Positions 15,086 through 24,724 of a stretch of DNA of 64,000 nucleotides are shown one piece after another. This DNA comes from Candidatus Tenderia electrophaga. GTDB taxonomy: Bacteria; Pseudomonadota; Gammaproteobacteria; Tenderiales; Tenderiaceae. The stretch covers positions 868,001-932,000 of the forward strand of contig CP013099.1 in the NCBI GenBank assembly GCA_001447805.1, given 5' to 3'. The notes beneath the pieces are model-generated. The model was not told the DNA's origin, searched no databases, and saw only the letters and a list, made by a program, of their open reading frames with translations. The translations under genes were made by a program, and so were the position numbers. Position 1 is the first letter of the stretch. Every line of letters begins with the position of its first letter.

Positions 15086-15589
15086 ATGGCAAAATTTGAA
15101 CAGGCGACCGGTGATGGTCTGCAGGAAAAGCTTGTATCTGTCCGCCGTGTGGCCAAAGTGGTCAAGGGTGGCCGCATTTTCGGCTTTTCCGCGCTGACAG
15201 TGGTTGGCGACGGCAAGGGGCGAGTAGGTTACGGTACCGGTAAGGCGCGCGAAGTGCCCGCTGCAATTCAGAAGGCGATGGAAGCTGCGCGCAAGAATAT
15301 GGTCCAGGTGAATCTGAAAGAGGGTACCCTGCAGCATGCCCTGACCGGGATTCACGGAGCCGCAAAAGTCTATATGCAGCCAGCGTCTGATGGTACCGGT
15401 ATCATTGCCGGCGGTGCGATGCGCGCTGTATTTGAAGTTGTGGGCGTGCACGATGTTCTGGCCAAATGTATTGGCTCCAGCAACCCGATTAACGTGGTCC
15501 AGGCGACCATCAAGGGTCTGGATAACATGGCTGATCCGGAATCAGTGGCAGCCAAGCGCGGTAAAACAGTCGCAGAAATTTTGGGTTAA
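15086..15589 (+). CDS. rpsE: 30S ribosomal protein S5
   Basis: Small-subunit protein of the mRNA channel and decoding fidelity; 167 residues. [43 protein letters not shown] carries the dsRNA-binding-like fold, including the loop where spectinomycin-resistance mutations map in E. coli. It is followed after 3 bases by rpmD. Confidence 0.97.
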   Translation: MAKFEQATGDGLQEKLVSVRRVAKVVKGGRIFGFSALTVVGDGKGRVGYGTGKAREVPAAIQKAMEAARKNMVQVNLKEGTLQHALTGIHGAAKVYMQPASDGTGIIAGGAMRAVFEVVGVHDVLAKCIGSSNPINVVQATIKGLDNMADPESVAAKRGKTVAEILG

Positions 15590-15592
15590 GGC

Positions 15593-15778
15593 ATGACGGA
15601 TAAAAATCTAAAAGTTACCTTGGTACGCAGCACGAACGGCCGTTCAGCGTCACACAAGGCCTGTGTTGCTGGTTTGGGATTGCGTCGCATGCATCAGACG
15701 GTGGAGGTTCAAGACTCTCCCAGCGTGCGTGGCATGATCAATAAAGTGAATTATTTGGTAAAGGTTGAGGACGTTTGA
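15593..15778 (+). CDS. rpmD: 50S ribosomal protein L30
   Basis: Small large-subunit protein; 61 residues, family length. [46 protein letters not shown] is diagnostic. The rplO ATG follows 2 bases after its stop. Confidence 0.95.
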   Translation: MTDKNLKVTLVRSTNGRSASHKACVAGLGLRRMHQTVEVQDSPSVRGMINKVNYLVKVEDV

Positions 15779-15780
15779 TC

Positions 15781-16215
15781 ATGCGCTTGAATACACTTAA
15801 GCCGGGCGCCGGCTCTAAATCCGCGCCCAAACGCGTCGGTCGCGGCATCGGTTCCGGCCTGGGTAAGACCTGCGGCCGTGGTCATAAGGGCCAGCATGCT
15901 CGTTCCGGCGGCTTCCACAAGGTTGGTTTCGAGGGCGGCCAGATGCCCTTGCAGCGCCGTCTGCCCAAGGTCGGGTTTAATTCCCGCGTCGGTCGCACCA
16001 CAGCCGAGGTTCGCCTCGGCGAGCTGAATAAGCTGGGTGCGGAGGTGATTGACCTGCTCGCATTGAAAGCCGCCAACATTGTCGGCCAGCACATCGAGCG
16101 GGCCAAAGTCATCGCTTCCGGCAGCATTGAGCGCGCCGTGACTGTGAAAGGTGTGGCAGTCACGAAGGGCGCCCGTGCCGCAATCGAAGCCGCAGGTGGA
16201 AAGGTCGAGGACTAA
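15781..16215 (+). CDS. rplO: 50S ribosomal protein L15
   Basis: Late-assembly protein of the large subunit; 144 residues from ATG 15781 ([38 protein letters not shown]), exactly the E. coli length. A TTG at 15775 is in frame but overlaps rpmD and is not needed. The stop abuts the secY GTG with no spacer. Confidence 0.96.
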   Translation: MRLNTLKPGAGSKSAPKRVGRGIGSGLGKTCGRGHKGQHARSGGFHKVGFEGGQMPLQRRLPKVGFNSRVGRTTAEVRLGELNKLGAEVIDLLALKAANIVGQHIERAKVIASGSIERAVTVKGVAVTKGARAAIEAAGGKVED

Positions 16216-17574
16216 GTGGCTTTATCGGGTGCAGGACAAGTAGGCGGCTTGGCCGCGGCGGGGCGTTTCAGTGAACTGAAGCGCCGTTTGCTTTTTGTGC
16301 TGGGCGCACTGATTGTGTTCCGCATCGGTGCCCATGTGCCTGTGCCGGGGGTTGACCCGGTTGCGCTCGCGGATCTGTTCGATCAGCAGCGTGGCACCAT
16401 TATCGACATGTTCAACATGTTCTCCGGCGGCGCCTTGTCGCGTTTTACGGTATTTGCGATTGGTATTATGCCGTACATTTCGGCCTCGATTATCATCCAG
16501 CTGCTTACCGCCGTGGTGCCAAAGTTGGAGCAACTTAAAAAAGAGGGCGAGGCCGGGCGTCGTAAGATCAGCCAATACACGCGTTATTTCACCGTGGTCT
16601 TGGCGACGATCCAGGCCGGCGGCGTGGCGTATGCCTTGCAAAATCAACAGTTTGGCGGTGTTCCGGTGGTGCTAGAGCCCGGCCCCGCGTTTCTGTTTAC
16701 GGCCATCGTGACCCTCGTTGCCGGGACCATGTTTCTGGTCTGGCTGGGCGAACAAGTGACGGAACGGGGCATCGGCAACGGTATATCCATCATTATCTTC
16801 GCCGGTATCGTGGCGGGATTACCCTCAGCCGTCGGTGGTACCCTGGAGTTGGCGAGCACCGGGGAATTGAGTCTATTTATGGTGTTTTTCTTCTTGTTGT
16901 TGGCGATTGCCGTGACATTTTTCGTGGTATTCGTCGAGCGCGGTCAGCGCCGCATCACGGTGAATTACGCCAAGCGCCAGCAGGGCCGCAAGATGTACGG
17001 TGGCCACACCAGTCATCTGCCGCTCAAGGTGAACATGGCCGGGGTTATACCGCCTATTTTCGCCTCTAGTATCATTTTATTTCCGGCCACGGTTGCCGGT
17101 ATGTTCGGCCAGGGTAATGAAAACCTGGGTTGGCTGCAGGATGTGGCCTCCATGCTGTCGCCGGGACAACCGATTTACGTTATGCTTTACGCGCTGGCGA
17201 TCATCTTCTTTTGTTTCTTTTATACGGCGTTGCAGTTTAATCCCAAGGATACGGCTGACAATCTAAAGAAATCAGGCGCGTTTATCCCAGGTATTCGTCC
17301 GGGTGAACAGACTGCGCGCTATATCGACGGGGTTATGACCCGTTTGACTGTGGCCGGTGCCATTTACATCACGCTGGTGTGTTTGTTGCCCGAATTTTTG
17401 ATCGTCAACTGGAATGTGCCCTTCTATTTCGGCGGTACCTCGCTGTTGATTATTGTGGTGGTGGTCATGGATTTCATGGCCCAGATGCAGGCCCATCTTA
17501 TGTCCCATCAATATGATGGATTGATGAAGAAGGCCAACCTAAAGGGGTATGGCGGATCCGGCATCGTCCGGTAA
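16216..17574 (+). CDS. secY: Sec translocase channel SecY
   Basis: Central pore of the SecYEG protein-export channel in the inner membrane; 452 residues, about 10 membrane spans. It starts at GTG 16216, immediately after the rplO stop, so translation is probably coupled. [29 protein letters not shown], the plug region with [36 protein letters not shown], and the [39 protein letters not shown] tail are all present. Conventional spc-cluster position. Confidence 0.98.
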   Translation: MALSGAGQVGGLAAAGRFSELKRRLLFVLGALIVFRIGAHVPVPGVDPVALADLFDQQRGTIIDMFNMFSGGALSRFTVFAIGIMPYISASIIIQLLTAVVPKLEQLKKEGEAGRRKISQYTRYFTVVLATIQAGGVAYALQNQQFGGVPVVLEPGPAFLFTAIVTLVAGTMFLVWLGEQVTERGIGNGISIIIFAGIVAGLPSAVGGTLELASTGELSLFMVFFFLLLAIAVTFFVVFVERGQRRITVNYAKRQQGRKMYGGHTSHLPLKVNMAGVIPPIFASSIILFPATVAGMFGQGNENLGWLQDVASMLSPGQPIYVMLYALAIIFFCFFYTALQFNPKDTADNLKKSGAFIPGIRPGEQTARYIDGVMTRLTVAGAIYITLVCLLPEFLIVNWNVPFYFGGTSLLIIVVVVMDFMAQMQAHLMSHQYDGLMKKANLKGYGGSGIVR

Positions 17575-17604
17575 CCCTCTCCCGCCTCAACTCTAAGAAG
17601 TTTC

Positions 17605-17633
17605 TTGGGATTTGGCGTTAGCTGGAGTATAAT
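17605..17633 (+). promoter_or_regulatory. Candidate internal promoter upstream of rpmJ
   Basis: -35 TTGGGA (17605-17610), a 17-base spacer and a perfect TATAAT (17628-17633), 52 bases before rpmJ and after the secY stop. A short hairpin GGGGA/TCCCC (17651-17663) followed by CTTTT lies between it and the ribosome binding site and could act as an attenuator. Confidence 0.55.
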
Positions 17634-17685
17634 TCGCCTCACTTTTTTGAGGGGACTGTCCCCCTTTTGATTTGGAGATGTTGCA

Positions 17686-17799
17686 ATGAAAGTTCGTGCT
17701 TCTGTCAAGAAGATTTGCCGTAACTGCAAGGTGATTCGGCGTAAAGGCGTAGTTCGAGTGATCTGCAAAGACACGCGTCATAAGCAGCGTCAGGGTTAA
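17686..17799 (+). CDS. rpmJ: 50S ribosomal protein L36 (zinc form)
   Basis: Smallest large-subunit protein; 37 residues, [20 protein letters not shown] to the terminal QRQG. It keeps the zinc ligands CRNC and C-x4-H (CKDTRH), so it is the C+ form whose expression is often zinc-linked. TTGGAG nine bases upstream of the ATG is the ribosome binding site. Lies between secY and rpsM, as usual in proteobacteria. Confidence 0.96.
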   Translation: MKVRASVKKICRNCKVIRRKGVVRVICKDTRHKQRQG

Positions 17800-17835
17800 A
17801 AACGAGAATTTTCATTCTGATAGGGGCTTGAACGC

Positions 17836-17864
17836 TTGATTTAACAAGCATTCGAAGCTAAAAT
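17836..17864 (+). promoter_or_regulatory. Candidate alpha-operon promoter upstream of rpsM
   Basis: -35 TTGATT (17836-17841), a 17-base spacer and -10 TAAAAT (17859-17864). The short leader after it contains a GGCC-TTTT-GGCC hairpin (17880-17891) before the AAAGGAG ribosome binding site. In E. coli the rpsM leader is the S4 repression target; whether this leader forms the equivalent pseudoknot cannot be judged by eye. Confidence 0.5.
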
Positions 17865-17913
17865 TCGGCGTTTTTCGATGGCCTTTTGGCCTGAGTAAAG
17901 GAGTTTGCCTGAG

Positions 17914-18270
17914 ATGGCTCGTATTGCAGGAATCAATATTCCGGTGAATAAGCATGCCGAAATTGCCTTGACGGCGATTTACGGAATTGGTCGTCCGCGT
18001 GCGCGTACTATTTGTACTGCCGCCGGTATCGACCCCACCACCAAGGTTAAGGATTTGCCCGAGGCCGAAATAGAGGCGCTGCGTGGCGAAATCGCCAAAT
18101 TGGCCGTCGAGGGCGATCTGCGCCGGGAAGTCTCCATGAACATCAAGCGCTTGATGGATCTGGGCTGCTATCGTGGGCTGCGTCATCGCCGCGGCTTGCC
18201 GCTGCGCGGTCAGCGTACCCGCACCAACGCCCGGACCCGTAAGGGCCCGCGCAAGCCGATTAAGAGATAA
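17914..18270 (+). CDS. rpsM: 30S ribosomal protein S13
   Basis: Head protein contacting the P-site tRNA; 118 residues from ATG 17914 ([30 protein letters not shown]), exactly the E. coli length. The in-frame TTG at 17905 is too close to the AAAGGAG sequence. The basic tail [21 protein letters not shown] is typical. Confidence 0.97.
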   Translation: MARIAGINIPVNKHAEIALTAIYGIGRPRARTICTAAGIDPTTKVKDLPEAEIEALRGEIAKLAVEGDLRREVSMNIKRLMDLGCYRGLRHRRGLPLRGQRTRTNARTRKGPRKPIKR

Positions 18271-18288
18271 AGACGGGATTAAGAAGAT

Positions 18289-18678
18289 ATGGCAAAGCCA
18301 AGCACACGTACGCGTAAGCGCGTAAAGAAAGATGTAGCGGATGGGATCGCGCATATTCATGCGTCATTCAACAATACAATCATCACCATCACCGATCGCC
18401 AGGGCAATACGCTGGCTTGGGCGACCGCCGGTGGCTCTGGCTTTCGCGGATCGCGTAAGAGCACGCCCTTCGCAGCCCAGGTGGCGGCGGAAAAGGCGGG
18501 TTCCGTGGTCAAAGAATTCGGTATGAAAAATATGGATGTCATGGTCAAGGGCCCCGGTCCGGGACGTGAATCCGCTGTCCGCGCCCTCAATGCGAATGGC
18601 TTCAAAATCAATAGCATCACGGACGTAACGCCTATTCCTCATAACGGCTGTCGTCCTCCTAAGAAACGTCGCGTTTAA
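18289..18678 (+). CDS. rpsK: 30S ribosomal protein S11
   Basis: Platform protein of the 30S subunit; 129 residues. [25 protein letters not shown] and [42 protein letters not shown] are diagnostic. Alpha-cluster order rpsM-rpsK-rpsD is kept. Confidence 0.97.
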   Translation: MAKPSTRTRKRVKKDVADGIAHIHASFNNTIITITDRQGNTLAWATAGGSGFRGSRKSTPFAAQVAAEKAGSVVKEFGMKNMDVMVKGPGPGRESAVRALNANGFKINSITDVTPIPHNGCRPPKKRRV

Positions 18679-18692
18679 TTCGGAGAACTGTT

Positions 18693-19319
18693 GTGGCTAG
18701 GTATATAGGCTCGAAATGTCGTTTGTGTCGCCGCGAAGGCGAGAAGCTCTTCCTTAAAGGGGAGAAGTGCTACACGTCCAAATGCGCAATTGAAAACCGC
18801 GCTTTCCCCCCGGGTCAGCATGGCCAGCGTCGCAGCCGTCTGACCGACTACGGCCTGCAGCTGCGCGAAAAGCAAAAGCTGCGCCGCACCTACGGCATCC
18901 TGGAAGCTCAATTCCGCTCTTATTATAAAGAGGCGGACCGTCGCAAGGGATCCACCGGTGAAAACCTGCTCAAGCTGCTGGAAGGGCGTCTGGATAACGT
19001 CGTGTATCGCATGGGGTTCGGTTCATCACGTACCGAGGCCCGTCAGCTGGTGCGCCACAACGGTGTCACCGTCAACGGCGAAAAGGTCAATATTCCCAGC
19101 TACCAAGTGAATCCAAACGATACCATCGCCGTCAGCGAAAAGGCCAAGAAGCAGCTGCGCATTAAATCCGCGCTGGAATTCGCGCAGCAGCGCGGCTTGG
19201 TCGACTGGGTTGAGGTTGATGTGACCAAGATGCAGGGCCTGTTCAAGAATGTGCCTGAGCGCAGCGATTTGCCCGCAGAGATCAACGAGAGCCTGGTTGT
19301 CGAGCTGTACTCGAAGTAA
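18693..19319 (+). CDS. rpsD: 30S ribosomal protein S4, zinc-binding (C+) type
   Basis: 16S assembly initiator, S4 RNA-binding domain; 208 residues from GTG 18693. The N-terminus carries four cysteines (C9, C12, C26, C31: CRLC and CYTSKC), the zinc-binding form. The E. coli protein lacks these and has a different N-terminal motif. The remainder ([50 protein letters not shown]) is standard. In E. coli S4 represses the alpha operon. Confidence 0.97.
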   Translation: MARYIGSKCRLCRREGEKLFLKGEKCYTSKCAIENRAFPPGQHGQRRSRLTDYGLQLREKQKLRRTYGILEAQFRSYYKEADRRKGSTGENLLKLLEGRLDNVVYRMGFGSSRTEARQLVRHNGVTVNGEKVNIPSYQVNPNDTIAVSEKAKKQLRIKSALEFAQQRGLVDWVEVDVTKMQGLFKNVPERSDLPAEINESLVVELYSK

Positions 19320-19372
19320 CCGCTTTTTGTTGAATATATTTATCAGCTTCCAGATTTATACGAGGAGAGCAT

Positions 19373-20371
19373 ATGCAAGGCTCAGTAACTGAGTTTTTGA
19401 AACCCCGGGTTGTTGATGTACAGGAAATCAGCAACACACATGCCAAGGTCGCTTTGGAACCTCTGGAACGTGGTTTCGGCCATACGCTCGGTAATGCACT
19501 GCGGCGCATTCTGTTGTCTTCCATGCCGGGAGCAGCGGTCGTCGAAGCCGAGATCGAAGGTGTGCTGCATGAGTACACCAGTATCGAAGGTGTGCAAGAG
19601 GATGTCATCGAGATTCTGCTCAACCTCAAAGAGCTTGCCGTTCGTCTGCACGAAGGCAATGAAGCAACGCTGACCATCAACAAAACCGGTGCCGGTCCGG
19701 TGCGTGCCAGTGATATCCAAGTGCCGCACAATGTTGATATTGTGAACCCTGATCATATTATCGCCAATCTCACCGATGTCGGTAAGCTGAATGCCACGCT
19801 GAAGGTGACCATGGGTCGCGGCTATGTTGCCGCCACGGCGCGGGATGATTCCGAAGAGAGCCGCCCGATCGGCCATTTGCGGCTGGATGCAACGTTCAGC
19901 CCCGTGCGTCGCGTCGCCTATTCTGTCGAGCGTGCCCGTGTCGAACAGCGCACCGACCTGGATAAGCTGATTATCGACATGGAAACCAATGGTGCGATCG
20001 ACCCGGAGGAGGCCATCCGCCGTGCCGCCAACATCCTGCGTGATCAGTTGTCGATTTTCGTCGATTTGCAGGGTACTGAGGAGACCAAGTCCGAGCCCCA
20101 GGAAGCCGAGATTGATCCGATTCTGTTGCGCCCGGTGGATGATCTGGAGTTGACGGTGCGTTCCGCCAACTGCCTCAAGGCGGAGAATATTTATTACATC
20201 GGCGACCTGATTCAGCGTACTGAAGTTGAACTGCTGAAGACACCGAATCTGGGTAAAAAGTCGCTGACTGAGATCAAAGATGTATTGGCTACCCACGGCT
20301 TGTCGCTGGGTATGCGTTTGGAAAATTGGCCGCCGGCCAGCCTAAAGCGGGATGAAAAAGCCTCAGCCTAA
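19373..20371 (+). CDS. rpoA: RNA polymerase subunit alpha
   Basis: Assembly scaffold and UP-element/activator contact of RNA polymerase; 332 residues. The N-terminal domain has [29 protein letters not shown], and the C-terminal domain has [42 protein letters not shown], which includes the DNA-contacting helix. GAGGAGA precedes the ATG at good spacing. Alpha-cluster position between rpsD and rplQ. Confidence 0.98.
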   Translation: MQGSVTEFLKPRVVDVQEISNTHAKVALEPLERGFGHTLGNALRRILLSSMPGAAVVEAEIEGVLHEYTSIEGVQEDVIEILLNLKELAVRLHEGNEATLTINKTGAGPVRASDIQVPHNVDIVNPDHIIANLTDVGKLNATLKVTMGRGYVAATARDDSEESRPIGHLRLDATFSPVRRVAYSVERARVEQRTDLDKLIIDMETNGAIDPEEAIRRAANILRDQLSIFVDLQGTEETKSEPQEAEIDPILLRPVDDLELTVRSANCLKAENIYYIGDLIQRTEVELLKTPNLGKKSLTEIKDVLATHGLSLGMRLENWPPASLKRDEKASA

Positions 20372-20422
20372 GCTGGATTTGGCCGGACTTGTAGCTAGCT
20401 AGAAACCATAAGGAATTAAGTC

Positions 20423-20800
20423 ATGCGTCACCGCAAAAGTGGTCGTCAATTAGGACGTAACAGTACTCATCGTAAGGCGATGTTTAAGAACCTCACTGCC
20501 TCATTGATTGAGCATGAAGTGATTAAGACTACTTTGCCCAAGGCCAAGGAACTGCGTCGCCATGCAGAGCCGTTGATTACCATGGCTAAGGAAGACAGTG
20601 TCGCCAAGCGCCGTCTGGCCTTCAGCCGTCTGAGCAGCAAGCAGGCAGTGGGCAAGCTGTTTAGCGAACTGGGGCCGCGTTACAAGGCGCGTCCCGGCGG
20701 TTATCTGCGCATTCTCAAGTGTGGTTACCGGGCCGGTGACAACGCGCCTATGGCGATTGTTGAGCTGGTCGATCGTCCCGAGGCCGCTGCTGCGGAGTAA
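20423..20800 (+). CDS. rplQ: 50S ribosomal protein L17
   Basis: Tunnel-exit rim protein; 125 residues. [45 protein letters not shown] is diagnostic. AAGGAATTAAGTC precedes the ATG. Last gene of the large ribosomal run; a strong terminator follows 28 bases later. Confidence 0.97.
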   Translation: MRHRKSGRQLGRNSTHRKAMFKNLTASLIEHEVIKTTLPKAKELRRHAEPLITMAKEDSVAKRRLAFSRLSSKQAVGKLFSELGPRYKARPGGYLRILKCGYRAGDNAPMAIVELVDRPEAAAAE

Positions 20801-20828
20801 GGCGCTGGAACATAGATATGTGAAGAAG

Positions 20829-20850
20829 CCGGGCATTGCCCGGTTTTTTT
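20829..20850 (+). terminator. Rho-independent terminator of the ribosomal run
   Basis: Perfect 6-bp stem CCGGGC/GCCCGG with a 3-base loop ATT, followed directly by seven T residues (20844-20850). It ends transcription of the alpha cluster. Confidence 0.92.
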
Positions 20851-20893
20851 ATTGGTGGCAAAGTGGTTCTTTGATTGTCGGGGGGTGGATCCC

Positions 20894-21628
20894 GTGATCA
20901 TGTTGTTTACAGACTTTGGTCTCAACGGTCCTTATGTCGGTCAGATGCAAGCGGCGATCTATGGCGTAAATCCGACCGCCCGTGTGATCAATCTATTCGC
21001 CAATGCGCCGGGGTTTAATCCCAGGGCGTCGGCGTATCTGTTGGCCGCCTATGTCGATTATGTTCCTGCGGCGACGGTGTTTCTGGCGGTGATCGATCCC
21101 GGCGTGGGCAGCGCACAGCGTCAACCCGTGGTGGTCTCGGTCGAAGACAGGTATTTTGTCGGACCGGACAACGGCCTGTTTGATGTGCTTGGCACACGGG
21201 CGCGGAGCGCGGCCAAAACAGAAATCCTGTGGCGACCGGCCAATTTGTCGGCCAGTTTTCACGGCCGCGATCTTTTTGCCCCCATCGCCGCGCATCTGGA
21301 TCAGCGCACCGTCCCCGGTGACTGGTTAGGGCCGGTTCAGCCGTTTATAGTTGACGACGTGGCGGCCGATCTTTATGAAGTGATCTATGTAGACGACTAC
21401 GGCAACGCCATGACCGGTGTGCGTGCAAGCGAGCTTCCCCCGGCGGCTGTGATCGGGGTCAATGGACAGGCGCTGAACCGCGCCCGAACATTTGCCGACG
21501 TACTGCCGGGCCAGGCGTTCTGGTATGAAAACTCCAACGGCCTGATGGAGCTGGCGGTCAATTGCGGCAGTGCGGCCAAGCAATTGTCTCTGCAAATTGG
21601 GACCAAGGTAGAAGTATTGCCGAAATAG
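20894..21628 (+). CDS. SAM hydrolase (S-adenosyl-L-methionine hydroxide adenosyltransferase, DUF62)
   Basis: Member of the chlorinase/fluorinase (DUF62) fold; the bacterial housekeeping members split S-adenosylmethionine with water into adenosine and methionine. MLFTDFGLNGPYVGQMQAAI, VFLAVIDPGVGS, DNGLFD and FHGRDLFAPIAAHL are the family motifs. About 244 residues. GTG 20894 is six bases before an ATG at 20900, and either could be used; GGGGGTGG lies upstream. It follows the rplQ terminator and stands alone before a permease gene. Physiological role unclear. Confidence 0.85.
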   Translation: MIMLFTDFGLNGPYVGQMQAAIYGVNPTARVINLFANAPGFNPRASAYLLAAYVDYVPAATVFLAVIDPGVGSAQRQPVVVSVEDRYFVGPDNGLFDVLGTRARSAAKTEILWRPANLSASFHGRDLFAPIAAHLDQRTVPGDWLGPVQPFIVDDVAADLYEVIYVDDYGNAMTGVRASELPPAAVIGVNGQALNRARTFADVLPGQAFWYENSNGLMELAVNCGSAAKQLSLQIGTKVEVLPK

Positions 21629-21693
21629 GTACGGCCAATGACGCGGTACATTAAGCGCAGTCGGCGCAGAATTTAGTCAATACAAGGATAGTG

Positions 21694-22770
21694 ATGGAAA
21701 ACGTACTGGGGCGCTGGTTTAAAAAATATTTCTCCGATCCGGAAGGTGTGATCCTGGCGGTATTGCTCATCCTCGGCTTTACTGTGGTGATCTTTTTCGG
21801 CGATATGCTTGCGCCTGTGCTTGCCAGTGTGGTGATTGCCTATCTGCTCGAGGGCGTGGTGCGGCTATTGGAAAACCACGGCATGGGACGCCTGTCGGCG
21901 GTGATGTTGGTGTTCCTGATATTCCTGACCTTCCTGTTATTCGTGTTCCTCGGTCTGGTGCCGCTGCTGTCCAAGCAGGTCGCCCAGCTGGTGCAGGAAA
22001 TTCCCAATATGGTCTCGGAGGGACAGCGCGCCTTGCTGCGCCTGCCCGAACTCTATCCCCATATATTCAGCGAAGCGCAGGTCAATGAAATTATGACCGC
22101 GATACGTTCCGGTTTAACCGAAATGGGACAAAACCTGCTGTCCTTTTCATTGGCATCCATTTCCACCCTCTTTACTATGCTGGTGTATCTGGTCTTGTTA
22201 CCGGTGTTGGTGTTTTTCTTCATGAAGGACAAACACAAGATACTCGACTGGATCACCCGCTATATGCCCAGGGAACGCGGCGTGGCGCTACGCGTCTGGC
22301 GTGAGATGGACCGCCAGATCGGTAACTATGTACGCGGCAAGTTTGCCGAGATCATGATTGTCGGGCTCGTCTCCTATGTCGTATTCGCCCTGATGGGTCT
22401 GCAATACGCCAGTCTGCTGGGGGCCGCAGTCGGCTTGTCGGTGGTGGTGCCCTATATCGGCGCCGTCGTGGTGACGGCCCCGGTGCTGTTGATCGGGTTC
22501 TTCCAATGGGGTTGGGGCGCCGATTTCGCCTATCTGGCGCTGGCCTATTTGATCATCCAGGCCGTGGACGGCAATGTGCTGGTACCCTGGCTGTTTTCGG
22601 AAGCCGTTAACCTGCATCCCATCGCCATCATCGTCGCCATCCTGATCTTCGGCGGTGTGTGGGGGTTCTGGGGCATTTTCTTTGCCATCCCGCTGGCGAC
22701 GCTGGTTAAGGCCGTCATCGACGCCTGGCCCAAGCTTTCCGACACCGTGGCAGAGACGCCGGACAACTGA
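21694..22770 (+). CDS. AI-2E family transporter (PerM-like)
   Basis: Polytopic inner-membrane protein of the AI-2 exporter-like superfamily; 358 residues, about eight hydrophobic segments. VVPYIGAVVVTAPVLLIGFFQWG, AYLIIQAVDGNVLVPWLFSEAVNLHPIAIIVAILIFGGVWGFWGIFFAIPLATLVKAV is the conserved C-terminal half. ATG 21694 follows AAGGATAG; a GTG three bases earlier is in frame. Family members act in quorum-signal export or ion transport; the substrate cannot be told here. A second, distinct family member is at 56354-57412. It converges on the PhoH gene with a 16-base gap. Confidence 0.85.
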   Translation: MENVLGRWFKKYFSDPEGVILAVLLILGFTVVIFFGDMLAPVLASVVIAYLLEGVVRLLENHGMGRLSAVMLVFLIFLTFLLFVFLGLVPLLSKQVAQLVQEIPNMVSEGQRALLRLPELYPHIFSEAQVNEIMTAIRSGLTEMGQNLLSFSLASISTLFTMLVYLVLLPVLVFFFMKDKHKILDWITRYMPRERGVALRVWREMDRQIGNYVRGKFAEIMIVGLVSYVVFALMGLQYASLLGAAVGLSVVVPYIGAVVVTAPVLLIGFFQWGWGADFAYLALAYLIIQAVDGNVLVPWLFSEAVNLHPIAIIVAILIFGGVWGFWGIFFAIPLATLVKAVIDAWPKLSDTVAETPDN

Positions 22771-22786
22771 TTTCAAAGAGTCCGGC

Positions 22787-24196
22787 TCAGAGAATTTCGG
22801 CGGCGAAGTCGGCCAGCCGCGAGCGTTCGCCGCTGATCAGGGTGATGTGACCGCTGTTCTGCCAGTTCTTGAAACGATCCACCACATAGGTCAGGCCTGA
22901 GGTGGTCTCGGTCAGATAGGGGGTGTCGATCTGGGCGATATTACCGAGACAGACCACTTTGGTGCCCGGGCCGGCGCGGGTGATGAGAGACTTCATCTGT
23001 TTCGAGGTCAGGTTCTGGGCTTCGTCGATGATGACGTACTTCTTCAAAAAGGTCCGACCGCGCATGTAGTTCAGCGAATGGATCTTGATGCGGTTGCGCA
23101 GCAGGTCGTTGGTGGCGGCCCGCCCCCATTCACCGCCCTCGCCGGTGGAGAGCACCTCCAGGTTGTCCATCAGGGCACCCATCCACGGCACCATCTTTTC
23201 CTCTTCCGTGCCCGGCAGGAAGCCGATGTCCTCGCCCATGGGTACGGTGGCGCGGGTGACGATGATCTCGTGATAGCGTTGATCGTCCAGCACCTGGGCC
23301 AGACCCGCGGCCAGGGTGAGCAGGGTTTTACCGGTACCGGCGTTGCCGAGCAGACTGACGAAATCGATCTCCGGGTCCATGAGCAGATTGAGGGCGAAAT
23401 TCTGTTCCCGGTTACGGGCGTTAATGCCCCATACCGAATGATGTGAACGGTAAAAATTCCGGCACATCTCCAGCTTGGCCTCGACGCCGTTGACCTCTCG
23501 CACCATGGCCTGAAAGGCATTGTCTTTGACGTCATAGATCAATTCGTTCGGGTACCATTCTTCCAGGTCGTCACCCGTCACCTTATAGAAGGTGCGGCCT
23601 TCCTCCATCCACGACTCCAGCTCCTTGGCGTGGTTCTCCCAGAAGTTCTCGTCCAGTTCGGTCTTGCCGGTGTAGAGCAGGCTGAGGTCATCGAGCACCT
23701 GGTCGTCCTGATAATCCTCCGCCAGAATCCCCAGTGCCGCAGCCTTGATACGCAGGTTGATGTCCTTGGAGACGATGATCACTTTAGCGTCGCTGCGCGA
23801 TTTCTGCAGTGCCAGCGCCGTGGCCAGGATATTGTTGTCGGGCATGTTGCCCGGCAGGCTGGGGGGCAGGTCGTAGGTCAGGTGACGGGTCTGAAAAAAG
23901 ACATGACCGCTTTCGTAGCTGCTATTTAGGGGTTCCGGCAGTTTGATACCCTTTTCGATATCCTTCTTCTTGGCGCCGACGATCAGGTCTTCCATGATGC
24001 GGCTGGCCTGGCGGGCGTTGCGGGCCACTTCGGAATGGCCGCGTTTGTTCTGGTCCAGTTCCTCCAGCACCACCATGGGCAGGAAGATGTCGTGTTCCTG
24101 AAATCGGTAGAGGCAGCTGGGGTCGTGCATCAACACATTGGTATCGAGCACAAAAAAGCGTTTGGGGCTGCGATCACGTATACGTTTATTGGGCAT
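22787..24196 (-). CDS. PIN domain-PhoH family ATPase
   Basis: Fusion of an N-terminal PIN endoribonuclease domain (FFVLDTNVLMHDPSCL, ILATALALQKSRSDAKVIIVSKDINLRIKAAALGI) and a C-terminal PhoH ATPase (VSLLGNAGTGKTLLTLAAGLAQ Walker A; KYVIIDEAQNLTSKQMKSLITRAGPGTKVVCLGN Walker B); 469 residues. Acidic PIN residues are intact. Related PhoH2 proteins are RNA helicase/nucleases. GGAGA lies 13 bases before the ATG. It is the last of three minus-strand genes (gcvR, prx, phoH) that may share transcription. Confidence 0.92.
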   Translation of the reverse strand: MPNKRIRDRSPKRFFVLDTNVLMHDPSCLYRFQEHDIFLPMVVLEELDQNKRGHSEVARNARQASRIMEDLIVGAKKKDIEKGIKLPEPLNSSYESGHVFFQTRHLTYDLPPSLPGNMPDNNILATALALQKSRSDAKVIIVSKDINLRIKAAALGILAEDYQDDQVLDDLSLLYTGKTELDENFWENHAKELESWMEEGRTFYKVTGDDLEEWYPNELIYDVKDNAFQAMVREVNGVEAKLEMCRNFYRSHHSVWGINARNREQNFALNLLMDPEIDFVSLLGNAGTGKTLLTLAAGLAQVLDDQRYHEIIVTRATVPMGEDIGFLPGTEEEKMVPWMGALMDNLEVLSTGEGGEWGRAATNDLLRNRIKIHSLNYMRGRTFLKKYVIIDEAQNLTSKQMKSLITRAGPGTKVVCLGNIAQIDTPYLTETTSGLTYVVDRFKNWQNSGHITLISGERSRLADFAAEIL

Positions 24197-24223
24197 ATTA
24201 ATACTAACGTCTCCGCTGTGAAT

Positions 24224-24697
24224 TTATTTATTCAATTCTTTCGCCGCCGCCAGCACCTCCTCGGCGTGGCCGTCGACCTTGACCTTGCGCCACTCCCGGC
24301 GCAACACGCCCTTGGCGTCGATCAGGAAGGTGCTGCGCTCGATGCCGCGCACCTGTTTGCCGTACATATTTTTCATCTTAATGACGTCGAATAGCGTGCA
24401 CAGCGCTTCGTCCTGATCCGACAGCAGCTCGAAAGGGAATTCCTGTTTCGCTTTGAAGTTCTCGTGTGATTTGACACTGTCGCGCGAGATGCCCAGCACC
24501 ACGGTGTTGGCGCGCTTGAACTTGTTGTAATCGTCGCGAAAGGCCTGGCCTTCCTTGGTGCAGCCCGGGGTGCTGTCCTTGGGGTAAAAATACAGCACCA
24601 GATTCTGGCCCTTGAGCTGAGACAGTTTGATATTCTGATCGCCCGTGGCGGGCAGTTCGAAGTCCGGCACTTTCTTGCCGATCGCTACGCTGCTCAT
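24224..24697 (-). CDS. bcp: Thioredoxin-dependent peroxiredoxin (PrxQ/BCP)
   Basis: Cytosolic peroxidase reducing hydroperoxides; 157 residues. The peroxidatic cysteine is C46 in YPKDSTPGCTKEG. The E. coli-type resolving cysteine five residues later is absent; C100 (EALCTLF) in the third helix is the likely partner, a known alternative in the PrxQ class. FLIDAKGVLRREWRKVKVDGHAEEVL closes the protein. GAGGAGA sits 7 bases before the ATG. It lies between gcvR and phoH. Confidence 0.92.
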   Translation of the reverse strand: MSSVAIGKKVPDFELPATGDQNIKLSQLKGQNLVLYFYPKDSTPGCTKEGQAFRDDYNKFKRANTVVLGISRDSVKSHENFKAKQEFPFELLSDQDEALCTLFDVIKMKNMYGKQVRGIERSTFLIDAKGVLRREWRKVKVDGHAEEVLAAAKELNK

Positions 24698-24724
24698 GAG
24701 TGAGTCTCCTCGCTTGGGTAGTGT

